From: Planctomycetaceae bacterium
GTDB lineage: Bacteria > Planctomycetota > Planctomycetia > Planctomycetales > Planctomycetaceae
Direction: 5' to 3'
Assembly (NCBI GenBank): GCA_021732995.1
Contig: JAKFWA010000087.1
Coordinates: 23,308 to 87,307 of the forward strand
Length of the DNA: 64,000 bases
The stretch's first letter is position 1, and each line of letters begins with the position of its first letter. A program made the translations under genes and the position numbers. Under the pieces are notes generated by a model that saw only the letters and a list, made by a program, of their open reading frames with translations, did not search any database and was not told the DNA's origin. Below, piece after piece: positions 38,201 through 47,273 of the stretch.

Positions 38201-38715
38201 GGTCAGCATCACGGCAGGGTTTCCCCAGTTGGGTCATCGACGACGAGTCGGGGCATCCTGAGAACCGGGAAGGTAATTTGATTCCCGAAGTGTTCAGCGG
38301 TCAAAGCCCCGGCAACAGCTATGTCTTCAGCTCGTTCGGTCGACAGAACCGCATCGAGTTTCAAACGATGAGTCAGCCGAGCATTGTGCTCTCGGGTGCT
38401 GGTCTCGCCTTGATGATCGCCTTCGTGCTGGTCCGCATTCCCGCGACGCGCCATGTACTGACTCTGCTGCTGCTGGGTGTGGCAATGGCTCTGGTCGGCA
38501 TCTGGCATTTCGAGCCGGTGCAACTGCTGCTGCAGCCAGCGTTGATTGGAATTGGCCTCGCTGTCGTGGCGTCGCTACTGGAATCGCGCATCAAGCGCAA
38601 CCAGCAGCTCGCCTTCGTCACTTTGTCGGCTCCGAGTGAACTCGGAATGGGCGGATCATCGCGCGAGCAACGACTGTCGCCGGCAGCCAGCGACGCCGTA
38701 ATGGGAACCGAATGA
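35278..38715 (+). CDS. Large membrane-anchored secreted protein of unknown function (1145 residues)
   Basis: An N-terminal hydrophobic signal segment (FMAVICLLSFGTSAWSQ, about residues 22-39) leads into a long extracytoplasmic, beta-strand-rich region rich in Val, Thr, Arg and Leu. Near residue 620 is a block ENAAFIGKVTTLLQNV..TLVVEVDRVRVTQIF. The protein ends in three hydrophobic stretches (VLSGAGLALMIAFVLVRI, VLTLLLLGVAMALVGIWHF, LLLQPALIGIGLAVVASLL) and a short cytoplasmic tail. I recognise no enzymatic motif. The next gene begins within about 80 bp on the same strand and has the same layout, so the two are likely co-transcribed and related. Such giant proteins are typical of planctomycetes, with no known role. 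Confidence 0.8.
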   Translation: MPNTLQTFGQILRRVVGWRCGFMAVICLLSFGTSAWSQETPRPMTDPNGEAKKPPAKGSELTAPDDTDVIRLLGEDGKVHTLKAGATLKRVLEEMERSSKPQVALPDSQITALLLEGKADIERERVELDATLEIQVRTGKPQARIPLRMNEATLLAHSYVGTGKLTFEVTDKTTGLVVWLNGEGKHLVKLKLAVPLKRTAATQRLQLSLPASVQSRLSLEVPQSRLTVNKTNDSTDVVTEVVDASRSRIVAHGFGSTLDLSWQGARDSQPTKRELQARTLILAEVLPDGVLLQAGQTIRATQGTFSAVTVRLPVGFKVDEVTDSAGAPLQVVTTTDGRASVTLSGETSGPVELIWQLTGGLSGGAKVDLTPLSVEEAVRQDGMLGVIAPEGYSLKAVDAESKQVDRIGAATFRRFVEQALKRSNAGVTQAFSFDGQFRAVFQLERDAARYQVSPRYELRFNGDSLELDATFQVQVFRGALDSLTLKWSNSRAEGWQMDVESNIFVLPEVGASGDDVSLRFGQPISRLSENTAIHVRARRPIEKVGVDFPISLPTVPATNRSLPTVVVRNAGNVESSITPQEGTLLRLTGNDVQSKKSDTFEVPENQRPRRYELPSENAAFIGKVTTLLQNVTCVPRTTLVVEVDRVRVTQIFDYNVQYERLSQVRLVVPTVLTERSGGLGAQFLFVKSTEDVLWNVEGTNSEHLTPTLVATAGTDGRQLRVPLPTPSWGRFRVAAQYTVPLATALQGTEAQNVEVPLLTAVDGAPKASQLQVRSPDNFTVRVETAAWRPEVALERFPTWGAEGSQSTVNLQLRVSPGQASEEFTVRRAAFRVRVDQGVTQTQAVYWIDGDVAYLSMELPQRVVRTGLRSWWDGHELARDQVQAGSELNQVRFDLSALKRAPWHVLAIEYATEDAPQFSLHNVLPAATPRFASDVWVAESLWELVLPFDQHLFVYPSGLTPRFRWLRNGLVWSRQGSASRQGFPSWVIDDESGHPENREGNLIPEVFSGQSPGNSYVFSSFGRQNRIEFQTMSQPSIVLSGAGLALMIAFVLVRIPATRHVLTLLLLGVAMALVGIWHFEPVQLLLQPALIGIGLAVVASLLESRIKRNQQLAFVTLSAPSELGMGGSSREQRLSPAASDAVMGTE

Positions 38716-38791
38716 GCGCGTCGAGTTGAACTCTGGCGAATGTGCGTTGGACGACAGCGTCAAGCGAAGAAATGTCTCTCAGGTGCAAGGC

Positions 38792-41700
38792 ATGATGGCA
38801 GTTCAGGACATGCAAACGGCGGAATACTCAATGCGGCGCTCCCGCGTTGCAGATGCCGCGTTGCGCCTGGCTGACCGATTGCTGGTGTTGCTGTGCTGCG
38901 GCTTGGCGTTGCTGAGTCTGTTCTCTGGCGAATGTCGCGCGCAGACGAGCAAGAGCATCAAGCTCAATCGCATCTTTGTGCCTGCTGGCAAGCCGGAAAC
39001 GTGGCCGGAAGGAGATTGGGTTCCAGTATTGGCCGCCAGGCTGGATGACCTGCTGGCAAACCAGTCGCGGCCCGCACCGCGAATCGTGCAGATTGATCGA
39101 GCCGAGTATCGCGCGGAACTCAGTCCGCAAAAGCTGGCGCTCGTTAATGGGGTCGGCCAGTTACAGTTTTCTTCGCAGGTACCTACCGACCGATTTGTAT
39201 CGATTTCGCCCTGCAATGTGACCTGGTCGACGGCGCGCTGGTCCGATCCCAACGCCGACCGTCCCGTCATGGGATTCGATGACGCCTCGCAATTACTGGT
39301 CGCGGTGCCTGCCCCTGGCAGTGAACTGCAGATGGAGTGGCAACTCGCTGGCAATCGAAGGCTCTCAGGCGTCGAGTTCGATTTAAGAGTTCCGCGTGCG
39401 TCGTCCTCTCAACTGACAGTGCTGGCACCGATGGGCTGGACGTTGTCGTCGAACACGGGAATTGTCACCCGAGGCGCGGTGCTCAACGGGGCTGCGTCCT
39501 GGATTGTCGCCTTCGGGCAGCAAACCAGCGTCCGGCTGATGGCTGTCTTCGATGATGAGAAGAGCCTGATCGGCAAGGGCAATCCGAGCCTGGTCTATCA
39601 ACAGTCATTGCTATGGACGCTGAGTCGCGGTCGTCTCGACGGGAATCTGGACCTGACAATTGATCCGCAATCAAACGCTAACGCGCCGGTGGTCGTCACG
39701 GTGCCCAGCGAAGTGCGGGTTGACGCGCTGCTGATCTCGGGACGCGCAGCATTGGCCACTGAGTTCACCGAAAGCGTCGCGGGAAGTCAGCGGATTCTGA
39801 ACATCAAGTTGCCGAACCCGATGGGAGCATCACCCCTGCCGGTAGCGATTCGACTCAGTCAGGTGCTGCCAGCCGCGGTTGAGGCAAACGTGGCGATTCC
39901 GACGGTGTCCAACCCGCAATCGATTTTGCTGGACGGCCGCGTCGAGGTCCGCGTGGCGTCGTCGCTGAGCCTCATCAATCACGAAAGTTCCGGTTTGCGT
40001 CAGGTCGACGTGCGCTTCGAAGAAGGGACTCAACGCCTCATCTTCGAGCAGGAACGCAAAGCGGTTTCACTGGCATTGCGTTGGGATGAGCGTGAGAAAA
40101 CTCAGCGGTTGGCAGCGCGTCAGTTCGTGCTCATCGACCTGGAGAACGCTCCCGCGAAGTTTCATGCGGATCTGGTCATTGCGTCGCAGTCTGGCGGCAC
40201 GTTTCAACTGCGAGCCGTCGTTCCGCGCGTCTGGGAGGTCAGCGAAGTCTTTCAGACGGGCTCCGTCACACGACGAGTCGAATGGACAATCGAGAATCTG
40301 GATGCCGAGCAGCATCGCCTGCTGATGACATTTCCGGACGGTCTGCCCGAGAACAGCCCGCTGACGCTGCGAATTCAAGGTCAATACGCTGGAGTTGCTC
40401 CGACGAATGAACTGGCCGTGCCCGTCGCGTTGCTGGAACCAGCAACGCCAACCGAGGTCGTCGTCAGCGTGATCTCGCCACCAAACGGGCCCAGCTTCGG
40501 GCTGGTCAACGGTCGCTTTCAGCCGACCCGAGATCACTTGCTGCCCGAACAACGGCGCTGGACTCAGTTGGCCGCCCTGTCCGAAGACGCCAAGGCGCGC
40601 GTGTGGACGGCTCATGTCTGGACTCAACCGAGCGATGTGCGCGATGCGCGGATTCGGGCCCAGATTCCGGCCGCCGAACCAACGATGACGAAGCCGGAAA
40701 CCGTCAGGCCCGTACCCACTAATCCCGCCACGAAGGCCGAGAAAGCCGTCGATCCGGCAGTGGTCTCGCCGATCTTCGATGCGCGCTTGCGGTCTGACAT
40801 CTCACCCAGCGTGGGCGGTAAGGATCATCACCGGCTGTCGCTGCGGCTGAAGTACGCGACTCAGGATGGCTTGCTGCAGTTCAGCCTGCCAGCTCTGGCG
40901 CAACTGCAGCACGTGGAATGGAATGGTCAGCGCGTCGCCGCGACCACGGACTCAAAAGTGTACTCGGTGCCCATGACGTCGCCCGATGTCGGCGATGAAG
41001 TCATCATTCACTATCTGCTGCCGTCAGAACGCATCTTCTTGCGCGAGACTTACCGCGCGGAACTGCCCTCGATCAAAGTCCCGGTACTGGGCGTAGCTTG
41101 GGAAGTGCGTCTGCCGAGCCGCTTTTCGATTGTGAACTTTGGATCGGAGTTCACGACGGCGACATCGCGTGAGTCAGAAAACTGGCTACGTTGGCTGTTC
41201 GGTCCCATGGCGCGCGACAACGACGAATACTTCTTCAATCCGTTCTCCGCAGATAGCTGGGTCCCAATCATCCGTGAGTACGATGGCCAGGCCGATCAAA
41301 GCGATTCGGCGACGGGCTGGTCGTTCTTTTACGGCGAAGCCTCGACGATGCCGACTTCGCTGACATTCGAAGTCTGCGATCGCTTGCGATTAACCGCGTT
41401 CTCCTGGCTGATCCTTGTGGGGACGATGTGCATCGGCGTCACGCTACGAGTTCTGCAGGTGGAACGGCGCACGAGCATTGCTGCCGTCTGGCTGGCGGCG
41501 TGCGTCTCGGCGACCGTGTTGATTCCTGATGCCTATGCGGAACTGATCGGTGGCACGATCGTGGGCTGCATCATCGTATGTCTGGTACCGCGGCGCTTCG
41601 TGCGTCGCGAGGTCGTACCGGCCAGCAACTCTTCAGACCGCTGGATGGCATCGACCGTCACCATCCGCAAGCTGCCGATGGCGTTACTGCTGGCAGCCTT

Positions 41701-44700
41701 GTTGAGCAACACAAGTCACTCCCAAGACCCGACAGCTCCGCTGGAGAGCGTTGATGTCCTGATCGAGTTTGAGGGCGAAGTCTTCAAGGCGCCACTGAAG
41801 ACGGGATTGATGTTCGTACCTGCAAAGCAGCTTGAGCAACTCGTCAAGAACTTCACTCCGACGGTCGCGCCCCGCGTCTCTCCACTGACATGGAGCGGCG
41901 AATTGACAGGCTCGCTGCGGGACGACTTACTGTCTGGAGAAGCCAAATTCGACGTGTGGGTTCCGCGAGCGGATGATCCATCAAGATCAGCAGCCGACAA
42001 CAATTTCACCGTCCCGATTCCAGCGCGATTCATCTCGAACCGGGATGCTTGCCTGGTGGAAGGCCTCGCGGCAGTCGTGGCGCCAACGGCTGACGGCGCC
42101 GGAATTCAACTGACCATTCCGGCTCTCGCTGATTCCACCAACAAGGCGACTCCGCCTCCACTCGCGGAAGATCGCACGCGGCCTCTGGTTCTGCGTTGGC
42201 GCAGAATGACCGTCGCCGTTCCGCTTCGTATTCCACTTGTCCGGGTTGGCGACATTCCGCTGTGGAACTGCCCATTGCCTCGCTGCGCTCGCTGGAAGCT
42301 GAATCTGGCGGTTTCGGAAGTCATCGCTCCGGGGTTGCTGATCAACGGGCCGTGGTTGCCGAACGGAGAAGAAGAGGCAACCGGCGGCAGCAAAGATCCG
42401 ACGGCTCGGCTGGAACTGAAGGGCAACTTCGGCCCCGCCGGCTCACTGAAGCTGGAAACAGTCAATGACACCGCGCCGCGGGGCGCGTCCTACAAAGTGA
42501 ATCTGCGATCGTTCTGCGAGTTGCACGAGACGTCACGGCGTCATTTGTCGTTTGCCCGCTACGCGGTACCACGTGGTGAAGTCGACATTGTAACGTGGCG
42601 CCTGCCGGCGGGAGCTGTTGTGCAACTCGACCGCATTCAGGCACCGCGACTGGCGGCAACTCAGGTCCGCGCGGACTCGACCGGGACCTACCTGTCGCTG
42701 GAATTCAGTCCGCCGCACAACGCGGACTTCGATGTTCTCATTCCGTGGCTGGTGGCGAGCGAACTCAGCGGACCCCGGACTCCGGACCGCGTTAGTGACC
42801 GCTTCAACGTTACATGGGAAGCGCCTGTAGCACCGCAAAGTCCCGAACGACTCGTGGTCGTCACTCACCATCTGGCAGGCATTTCGCCGGGACCAGGCTG
42901 GAGTCTCAGCGCCGATCAGCCAACTAATTCAACGGCGGAAGCCGAAGAAGAGTTCCTTGCCGGCTGGACAGCTCCGAACCCACCACGTCGTCCGGCCGCG
43001 GTTGTCGACCTGAAGACAACAGCTCCCACAACTTATAGTCTGATCGCGCAGTCGACTCAGCGGAGCATCATGTGGCAAACGCAGATCGAGATTGATCGTG
43101 ACCAAGTGGAATGGTCTATTGAAGGCGATCTCGACATTACCGGTGCTCCGACTTTCCAGCATGACCTGCAGCTTGATCCGACCCTGCCGATCGAGAGCGT
43201 TTCCATTGTAGAGGATGACGTCGAACGATTGAGCCACTGGTCACGCAGAGGCGACCGGCTGACATTGCATCTCCGCGACCGTTCGTCCGGACGGCAGTTG
43301 ATTCGTATCACGGCGCGCGAGCCGTTCATCAGCGGCCAGCCTTTGCGATGGCCTGTTGTTGAACTGCCATCGGCTCGCTTGCAGGAGCGAACGCTGGATG
43401 TCGTGCATTCGCGAACCGTCGAAGTACAGGTTGCTGGGCTGGAACGCATCGCCACTCCAACAACCGCGGCGAGTCTGTCTGACACCGACCAGTTGAGAGC
43501 CGGTTTCTTCCGTTTTCCCGAGGATGCCGAACCGAAGGTCGTTGCCACTCCGGCGCGACTTGAAGCGAGCACCTGGTGTGTGGGTTCAATCGTCGTTGAC
43601 GAAACGAAGGCGGCGGCGGTGCTGAACTTCGTCTTTGAACTCGGCGTAGCCGAAACGACCGTCTTGCGTCTGACCGATTGGCCCGTCGCTCTGGACGAAG
43701 AACCGTCCGTTGAGTCCGAACAATCCATCGTGCTCGCGCGAGTTGATGGCGATGCTCACGCCTGGAGCATGCGTTTCGAAAAGCCAATCGCCCGCCAGTT
43801 CGCGGCTCGCATCATTGTACCGCTCGTTGAGCTCGAGAAGATGGACGACGACATGAAGGCCCGATCGCTGTCAGCACCGGTGCTGGATGGCGTGGCTCAT
43901 CAAGTGACCGCCTGGCTGCAAACAGTCACCGCGGCAGCGGAAATTCCCGACGTGCCGGTGAGTGATGTTGTTGAAGCGGAACTACTGCAGCGGAATCTGG
44001 TTTCGATGGAAAGTCTCAGCGATGTTGTTGTGAACTGGGTCGCCACGCCGCTGCCGATGACTCATCCGACTGAAGTGCCCGCGAGTGGACTTGCTCTGCC
44101 GGTGATGGTTTCGCATGAACTCCGCATGGGGCATCGTGATGAAACGCTCGGCATGACGACGATCATGTTTCCGAGTTCCGCGACCGTTTCTCTGGAGTTG
44201 TCACAGTCTCTCAAGATCACAGGACTCGCAATTAACAACCGATCGATATCGGACGACGATCAATGGTCGCTGAATGAACCGTTGCCGATCGATCGCCGCA
44301 GTCCGGTAACCGTAGCCCACGTTGTCTGGCAGCATGTGGACGGCACGGAGCCTCTACGGATCTCCAGACGGGAGATCCAACTGCCACAGGTCCGCACGGA
44401 TCGCGAAACCGTACTGAGATTCGCGGTGTCCGGATCCCGCAGCCGCGAGATTCTGCTGGATGCGCCGCCCGCGAATGACACGAGTCGTCTGGCTTGGCAA
44501 GTTGCCCTGCAGCGCTGGCAATCGGACCCGACCCGGCAGCGCATCCGCGATGCGACCGCTCTGGACTTCCTGCTGAATCAGTTGAAGGAGTCCACGCCGC
44601 GAAATTCATCTGATACGCAGCAGATCCCGGTTCTGCCGGACCAGACGGTGCGGTTCTGGGTGGTGGATCGGCGTGCTTCGCTGATTCTGCTCACCGCGTT

Positions 44701-44932
44701 AATTGCCCTGATCACGCTGCCGACTTTCGCAACTCTCGTCAAACTGCAGACAGGCGACCGACTGGCGCAATGGCCACTGGGGTCAGGTCTTGTCTTGGCG
44801 GCGACCTGGTGGATCTGTCTCCGCTGGGGGCCCGTCGGCTTTGCTGCTTTTGTGGTAATGTTGATCATCACAAGTTTGCAATTGTTAAAGTTGCTGACTC
44901 AACCCGATCTCAAGAGCGCCCCAACCAGTTGA
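38792..44932 (+). CDS. Giant membrane-anchored secreted protein, apparent fusion of two modules (about 2046 residues)
   Basis: The first half has a signal segment (LLVLLCCGLALLSLFSGECRA) and a beta-rich ectodomain, ending in three hydrophobic helices at about nt 41,390-41,600 (FSWLILVGTMCIGVTL, SIAAVWLAACVSATVLI, LIGGTIVGCIIVCLV). A second signal-like stretch then begins near nt 41,670 (LPMALLLAALLSNTSHSQ) and a new beta-rich ectodomain runs to the end, which closes with three more hydrophobic helices. The layout of each half equals that of the preceding gene. No catalytic motif is seen. The start is uncertain: 38792 has AGGTG upstream, but the ATG at 38831 directly precedes the signal peptide, and the frame opens at 38726. 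Confidence 0.78.
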   Translation: MMAVQDMQTAEYSMRRSRVADAALRLADRLLVLLCCGLALLSLFSGECRAQTSKSIKLNRIFVPAGKPETWPEGDWVPVLAARLDDLLANQSRPAPRIVQIDRAEYRAELSPQKLALVNGVGQLQFSSQVPTDRFVSISPCNVTWSTARWSDPNADRPVMGFDDASQLLVAVPAPGSELQMEWQLAGNRRLSGVEFDLRVPRASSSQLTVLAPMGWTLSSNTGIVTRGAVLNGAASWIVAFGQQTSVRLMAVFDDEKSLIGKGNPSLVYQQSLLWTLSRGRLDGNLDLTIDPQSNANAPVVVTVPSEVRVDALLISGRAALATEFTESVAGSQRILNIKLPNPMGASPLPVAIRLSQVLPAAVEANVAIPTVSNPQSILLDGRVEVRVASSLSLINHESSGLRQVDVRFEEGTQRLIFEQERKAVSLALRWDEREKTQRLAARQFVLIDLENAPAKFHADLVIASQSGGTFQLRAVVPRVWEVSEVFQTGSVTRRVEWTIENLDAEQHRLLMTFPDGLPENSPLTLRIQGQYAGVAPTNELAVPVALLEPATPTEVVVSVISPPNGPSFGLVNGRFQPTRDHLLPEQRRWTQLAALSEDAKARVWTAHVWTQPSDVRDARIRAQIPAAEPTMTKPETVRPVPTNPATKAEKAVDPAVVSPIFDARLRSDISPSVGGKDHHRLSLRLKYATQDGLLQFSLPALAQLQHVEWNGQRVAATTDSKVYSVPMTSPDVGDEVIIHYLLPSERIFLRETYRAELPSIKVPVLGVAWEVRLPSRFSIVNFGSEFTTATSRESENWLRWLFGPMARDNDEYFFNPFSADSWVPIIREYDGQADQSDSATGWSFFYGEASTMPTSLTFEVCDRLRLTAFSWLILVGTMCIGVTLRVLQVERRTSIAAVWLAACVSATVLIPDAYAELIGGTIVGCIIVCLVPRRFVRREVVPASNSSDRWMASTVTIRKLPMALLLAALLSNTSHSQDPTAPLESVDVLIEFEGEVFKAPLKTGLMFVPAKQLEQLVKNFTPTVAPRVSPLTWSGELTGSLRDDLLSGEAKFDVWVPRADDPSRSAADNNFTVPIPARFISNRDACLVEGLAAVVAPTADGAGIQLTIPALADSTNKATPPPLAEDRTRPLVLRWRRMTVAVPLRIPLVRVGDIPLWNCPLPRCARWKLNLAVSEVIAPGLLINGPWLPNGEEEATGGSKDPTARLELKGNFGPAGSLKLETVNDTAPRGASYKVNLRSFCELHETSRRHLSFARYAVPRGEVDIVTWRLPAGAVVQLDRIQAPRLAATQVRADSTGTYLSLEFSPPHNADFDVLIPWLVASELSGPRTPDRVSDRFNVTWEAPVAPQSPERLVVVTHHLAGISPGPGWSLSADQPTNSTAEAEEEFLAGWTAPNPPRRPAAVVDLKTTAPTTYSLIAQSTQRSIMWQTQIEIDRDQVEWSIEGDLDITGAPTFQHDLQLDPTLPIESVSIVEDDVERLSHWSRRGDRLTLHLRDRSSGRQLIRITAREPFISGQPLRWPVVELPSARLQERTLDVVHSRTVEVQVAGLERIATPTTAASLSDTDQLRAGFFRFPEDAEPKVVATPARLEASTWCVGSIVVDETKAAAVLNFVFELGVAETTVLRLTDWPVALDEEPSVESEQSIVLARVDGDAHAWSMRFEKPIARQFAARIIVPLVELEKMDDDMKARSLSAPVLDGVAHQVTAWLQTVTAAAEIPDVPVSDVVEAELLQRNLVSMESLSDVVVNWVATPLPMTHPTEVPASGLALPVMVSHELRMGHRDETLGMTTIMFPSSATVSLELSQSLKITGLAINNRSISDDDQWSLNEPLPIDRRSPVTVAHVVWQHVDGTEPLRISRREIQLPQVRTDRETVLRFAVSGSRSREILLDAPPANDTSRLAWQVALQRWQSDPTRQRIRDATALDFLLNQLKESTPRNSSDTQQIPVLPDQTVRFWVVDRRASLILLTALIALITLPTFATLVKLQTGDRLAQWPLGSGLVLAATWWICLRWGPVGFAAFVVMLIITSLQLLKLLTQPDLKSAPTS

Positions 44933-45236
44933 ACCAGCCAGCGGTGTTACACTGCTCACACTTCCGGAATGCATCGACTTCGTTCGATGCGTCTGAGGTC
45001 TTCGCGACGCTGATGAAGATTCAGTTGCACTGGTTAGAATCGTGGCGACTTCAAATGCGAGTTCGGCAGCTTTTCGAATCGCGCTCATGTTTGTCGGCGA
45101 AGTAAGCGGTTGGGAAGTCGCTCTGCGGGCACTCAATTCCCCCCGACTTTGGTTTCGGTAACATGCGACTCGACCCTGTGGAATGACGGCTTGAAGAAGA
45201 ACAGGATCAACCCTTTATTCGTTGTGAGGAAATCAA
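44933..45236. other. Intergenic region upstream of the sugar kinase gene
   Basis: 304 bp with no recognised gene, repeat or terminator. A GAGGA ribosome-binding site sits just before the kinase ATG at 45237; the region should hold the kinase promoter, which I cannot place. Confidence 0.5.
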
Positions 45237-46325
45237 ATGAGTGGACTAACCGTGCGTCAGGATGCGTGTGAACTGGACTTCTTGTCGTTGGGCGCTCTTG
45301 TGCATCGTCTGGATCCCGGAATCATCCCCTTCCGCAAGGCGCGGTCGCTCGACATTCATGTTTCCGGTGGCGAGTACAACGTCTCCGCCAATCTGTCGGA
45401 CTGCTTCGGTCTGAAGACCGGCGTCTGCACCGCGATGGTCAACTACGGCATCGGCGAACTGGTGCAGGGCCGCGTTCGCGAAATGGGCGTGAAGCCGTTC
45501 TACAAGATGTTCGAACACGACGGCGTGCGCGGTCCGAACATCGCTACCGTCTACAGCGATCGCGGTCACGGCGTCCGTGCTCCCGTCGTGTTCTACAACC
45601 GCTCCAACGAAGCCGGTGCCTTGCTGAAGGCTGGCGACTTCAACTGGTCCGAGATCTTCAGTCGCGGTGTGAAGTGGTTCCATTCGGGCGGCATCTTCGC
45701 GGCTCTGTCCGAGACCACTTCCGACCTCATCATCGAAGGTATGCAGGCGGCTAAGGCGGCTGGAGCGATCAATTCGTTCGACCTCAACTACCGCGCGAAG
45801 CTGTGGGCTTCGGTCGGTGGCGGCGAGCGTGCTGAGAAGGTGTTGGGCAACATCGTCCGCAATTGCGATTGCGTGATCGGCAACGAAGAGGACTTACAGA
45901 AAGGCCTCGGCGTGAAGGGTCCTGAGGTCACAAAGAAGACCGAGTCCAAGCTGAACCCGGAAACGTTCTTCGACATGATCGAAGCGGCCGTCAAGAAGTT
46001 CCCCAACATCAAGATGGTGGCGACCACTCTGCGTGAAGTGCATTCGACTAACCGTCACGACTGGGCCGCGGTGCTGTGGCTCGACGGCAAGCGTTACGTC
46101 AGCCCGACCTGCCAACTGGACGTCATTGACCGCATCGGCGGCGGTGACGGCTTCGCGGCCGGCCTGATCTACGGCCTGCTGTCTGGTAAAGCTCCGGAAG
46201 AAGCCTTGAAGCTTGGCTGGGCTCACGGTGCGTTGCTGACGACTTTCCCCGGCGACACGACGATGGCCAGACTGCCGGAAGTCGAAGCGTTTGCCAAGGG
46301 CGGGTCCGCTCGCGTTCAACGCTAA
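45237..46325 (+). CDS. PfkB-family sugar kinase (probable 2-keto-3-deoxygluconate kinase)
   Basis: 362 residues of the ribokinase/PfkB fold. The N-terminal sugar-binding part has HVSGGEYNVSANLSDCFGL, and the C-terminal signature DRIGGGDGFAAGLIYGLLSG holds catalytic Asp304. The GGGD variant is usual in 2-keto-3-deoxygluconate kinases, which make KDPG for the Entner-Doudoroff or hexuronate pathways; other sugar specificities remain possible. The protein is cytoplasmic. An extra charged stretch near residues 225-245 (KGPEVTKKTESKLNPETF) is longer than in compact family members. A GAGGA site precedes the ATG and a hairpin terminator follows. Confidence 0.88.
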   Translation: MSGLTVRQDACELDFLSLGALVHRLDPGIIPFRKARSLDIHVSGGEYNVSANLSDCFGLKTGVCTAMVNYGIGELVQGRVREMGVKPFYKMFEHDGVRGPNIATVYSDRGHGVRAPVVFYNRSNEAGALLKAGDFNWSEIFSRGVKWFHSGGIFAALSETTSDLIIEGMQAAKAAGAINSFDLNYRAKLWASVGGGERAEKVLGNIVRNCDCVIGNEEDLQKGLGVKGPEVTKKTESKLNPETFFDMIEAAVKKFPNIKMVATTLREVHSTNRHDWAAVLWLDGKRYVSPTCQLDVIDRIGGGDGFAAGLIYGLLSGKAPEEALKLGWAHGALLTTFPGDTTMARLPEVEAFAKGGSARVQR

Positions 46326-46342
46326 TCAGAGTTTGGAATCAT

Positions 46343-46390
46343 CAAGGTCCAAGGTTTGCCGCACAGCGATGTCGGCGGCTTTGGACCTTG
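46343..46390 (+). terminator. Long hairpin after the sugar kinase gene
   Basis: CAAGGTCCAAGG (46343-46354) pairs with CTTTGGACCTTG (46379-46390) over 12 bp with one G-T wobble; an inner CCG/CGG pair tightens the loop. It lies 17 bp after the stop. The downstream T tract is poor (TCGTTTC), so it may be a factor-aided terminator or an RNA-stabilising hairpin. Confidence 0.6.
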
Positions 46391-46531
46391 TCGTTTCAGG
46401 CTGTGCTCCCGCTGAATTTTTCTACGAGTGAAGGTTGAAACCAGTCGCATTCGCCGCGGCTGGTCCTCAGACTTTAAGGACGCTTGAGTAATTCGCATGA
46501 ACCGACTGCCTCGCCGTCATTGAGGTTGCAC

Positions 46532-47206
46532 ATGTCAACGACCGACACACTGGCCCCGCCGCTGGAAGCAGGAGACTGGTTGAGCCGCGATGAGTTTCTG
46601 GAGCGTTGGGAACAACATCCGGAGATCAAGAAGGCTGAACTCATCGGGGGAGTTGTCTACATGCCGCCGCCAGTTGGAATTGAACACGGTTACGCCGACA
46701 CACGAACGGCGACGTGGTTAGGGGTCTATGCAGCTCACACATCGGGTACTCAGGCCGGTAACAATGCAACCTGGTTAATGCTGGGCGACGCCCCACAACC
46801 CGACCTCTTCCTGCATTTGGATCAAGACTGCGGCGGCTCTTCGTCGAAGGACGGCAAATACCTGCGGGGAGCACCGGAACTCGCCGCCGAGATCTGCCAT
46901 TCCTCAACAGCCTACGACCTGCATCAGAAGCTCGACCTCTACGCAGCGGCGGGTGTCAAAGAGTACGTGACGGTCTTATTGCGAGAGCGCGAAGTTCGTT
47001 GGCATCGGCGGGAAGGTAGCCAGTTCGTGATCGTTGCTCCTGATGCCTCGGGAGTGATCCGATCCAGCGTCTTTCCGGGGCTCTGGCTGGACGTGAACGC
47101 GTTCGTTGATCATGACATGCGGCGCGTGCTGGCGATCCTGCAGGAAGGTCTGCAATCTGACGAACACGCAGCCTTTACTGAACTCTTGCAACAGCGTCGC
47201 AAGTAG
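46532..47206 (+). CDS. Uma2 family protein (DUF820, PD-(D/E)XK nuclease-like)
   Basis: 224 residues. The fold of the Uma2/DUF820 family is seen in KKAELIGGVVYMPPPVG, PQPDLFLHLDQDCGG, ELAAEICHSSTAYDLHQKLDLYAAAGVKEYVTV and the final VFPGLWLDVNAFV. The PD..(D/E)xK-like residues are Asp in QPDL, Glu in AAEIC and Lys in HQKLDLY. The family is predicted to be a restriction-endonuclease-like nuclease of unknown role and is strongly multiplied in cyanobacteria and planctomycetes. TGAGG lies 6 nt before the ATG at 46532; a longer frame begins at 46484. Confidence 0.9.
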   Translation: MSTTDTLAPPLEAGDWLSRDEFLERWEQHPEIKKAELIGGVVYMPPPVGIEHGYADTRTATWLGVYAAHTSGTQAGNNATWLMLGDAPQPDLFLHLDQDCGGSSSKDGKYLRGAPELAAEICHSSTAYDLHQKLDLYAAAGVKEYVTVLLREREVRWHRREGSQFVIVAPDASGVIRSSVFPGLWLDVNAFVDHDMRRVLAILQEGLQSDEHAAFTELLQQRRK

Positions 47207-47273
47207 GCGACGTTCGCTGGCAACGGACCTTGAAACCAACACGCTCAATCCGGATACAAGGGGAAACGGGCTC

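Noticed and set aside
45237..46325. GGGD instead of GAGD in the PfkB signature as an anomaly
   Set aside because: This variant is normal in 2-keto-3-deoxygluconate kinases.
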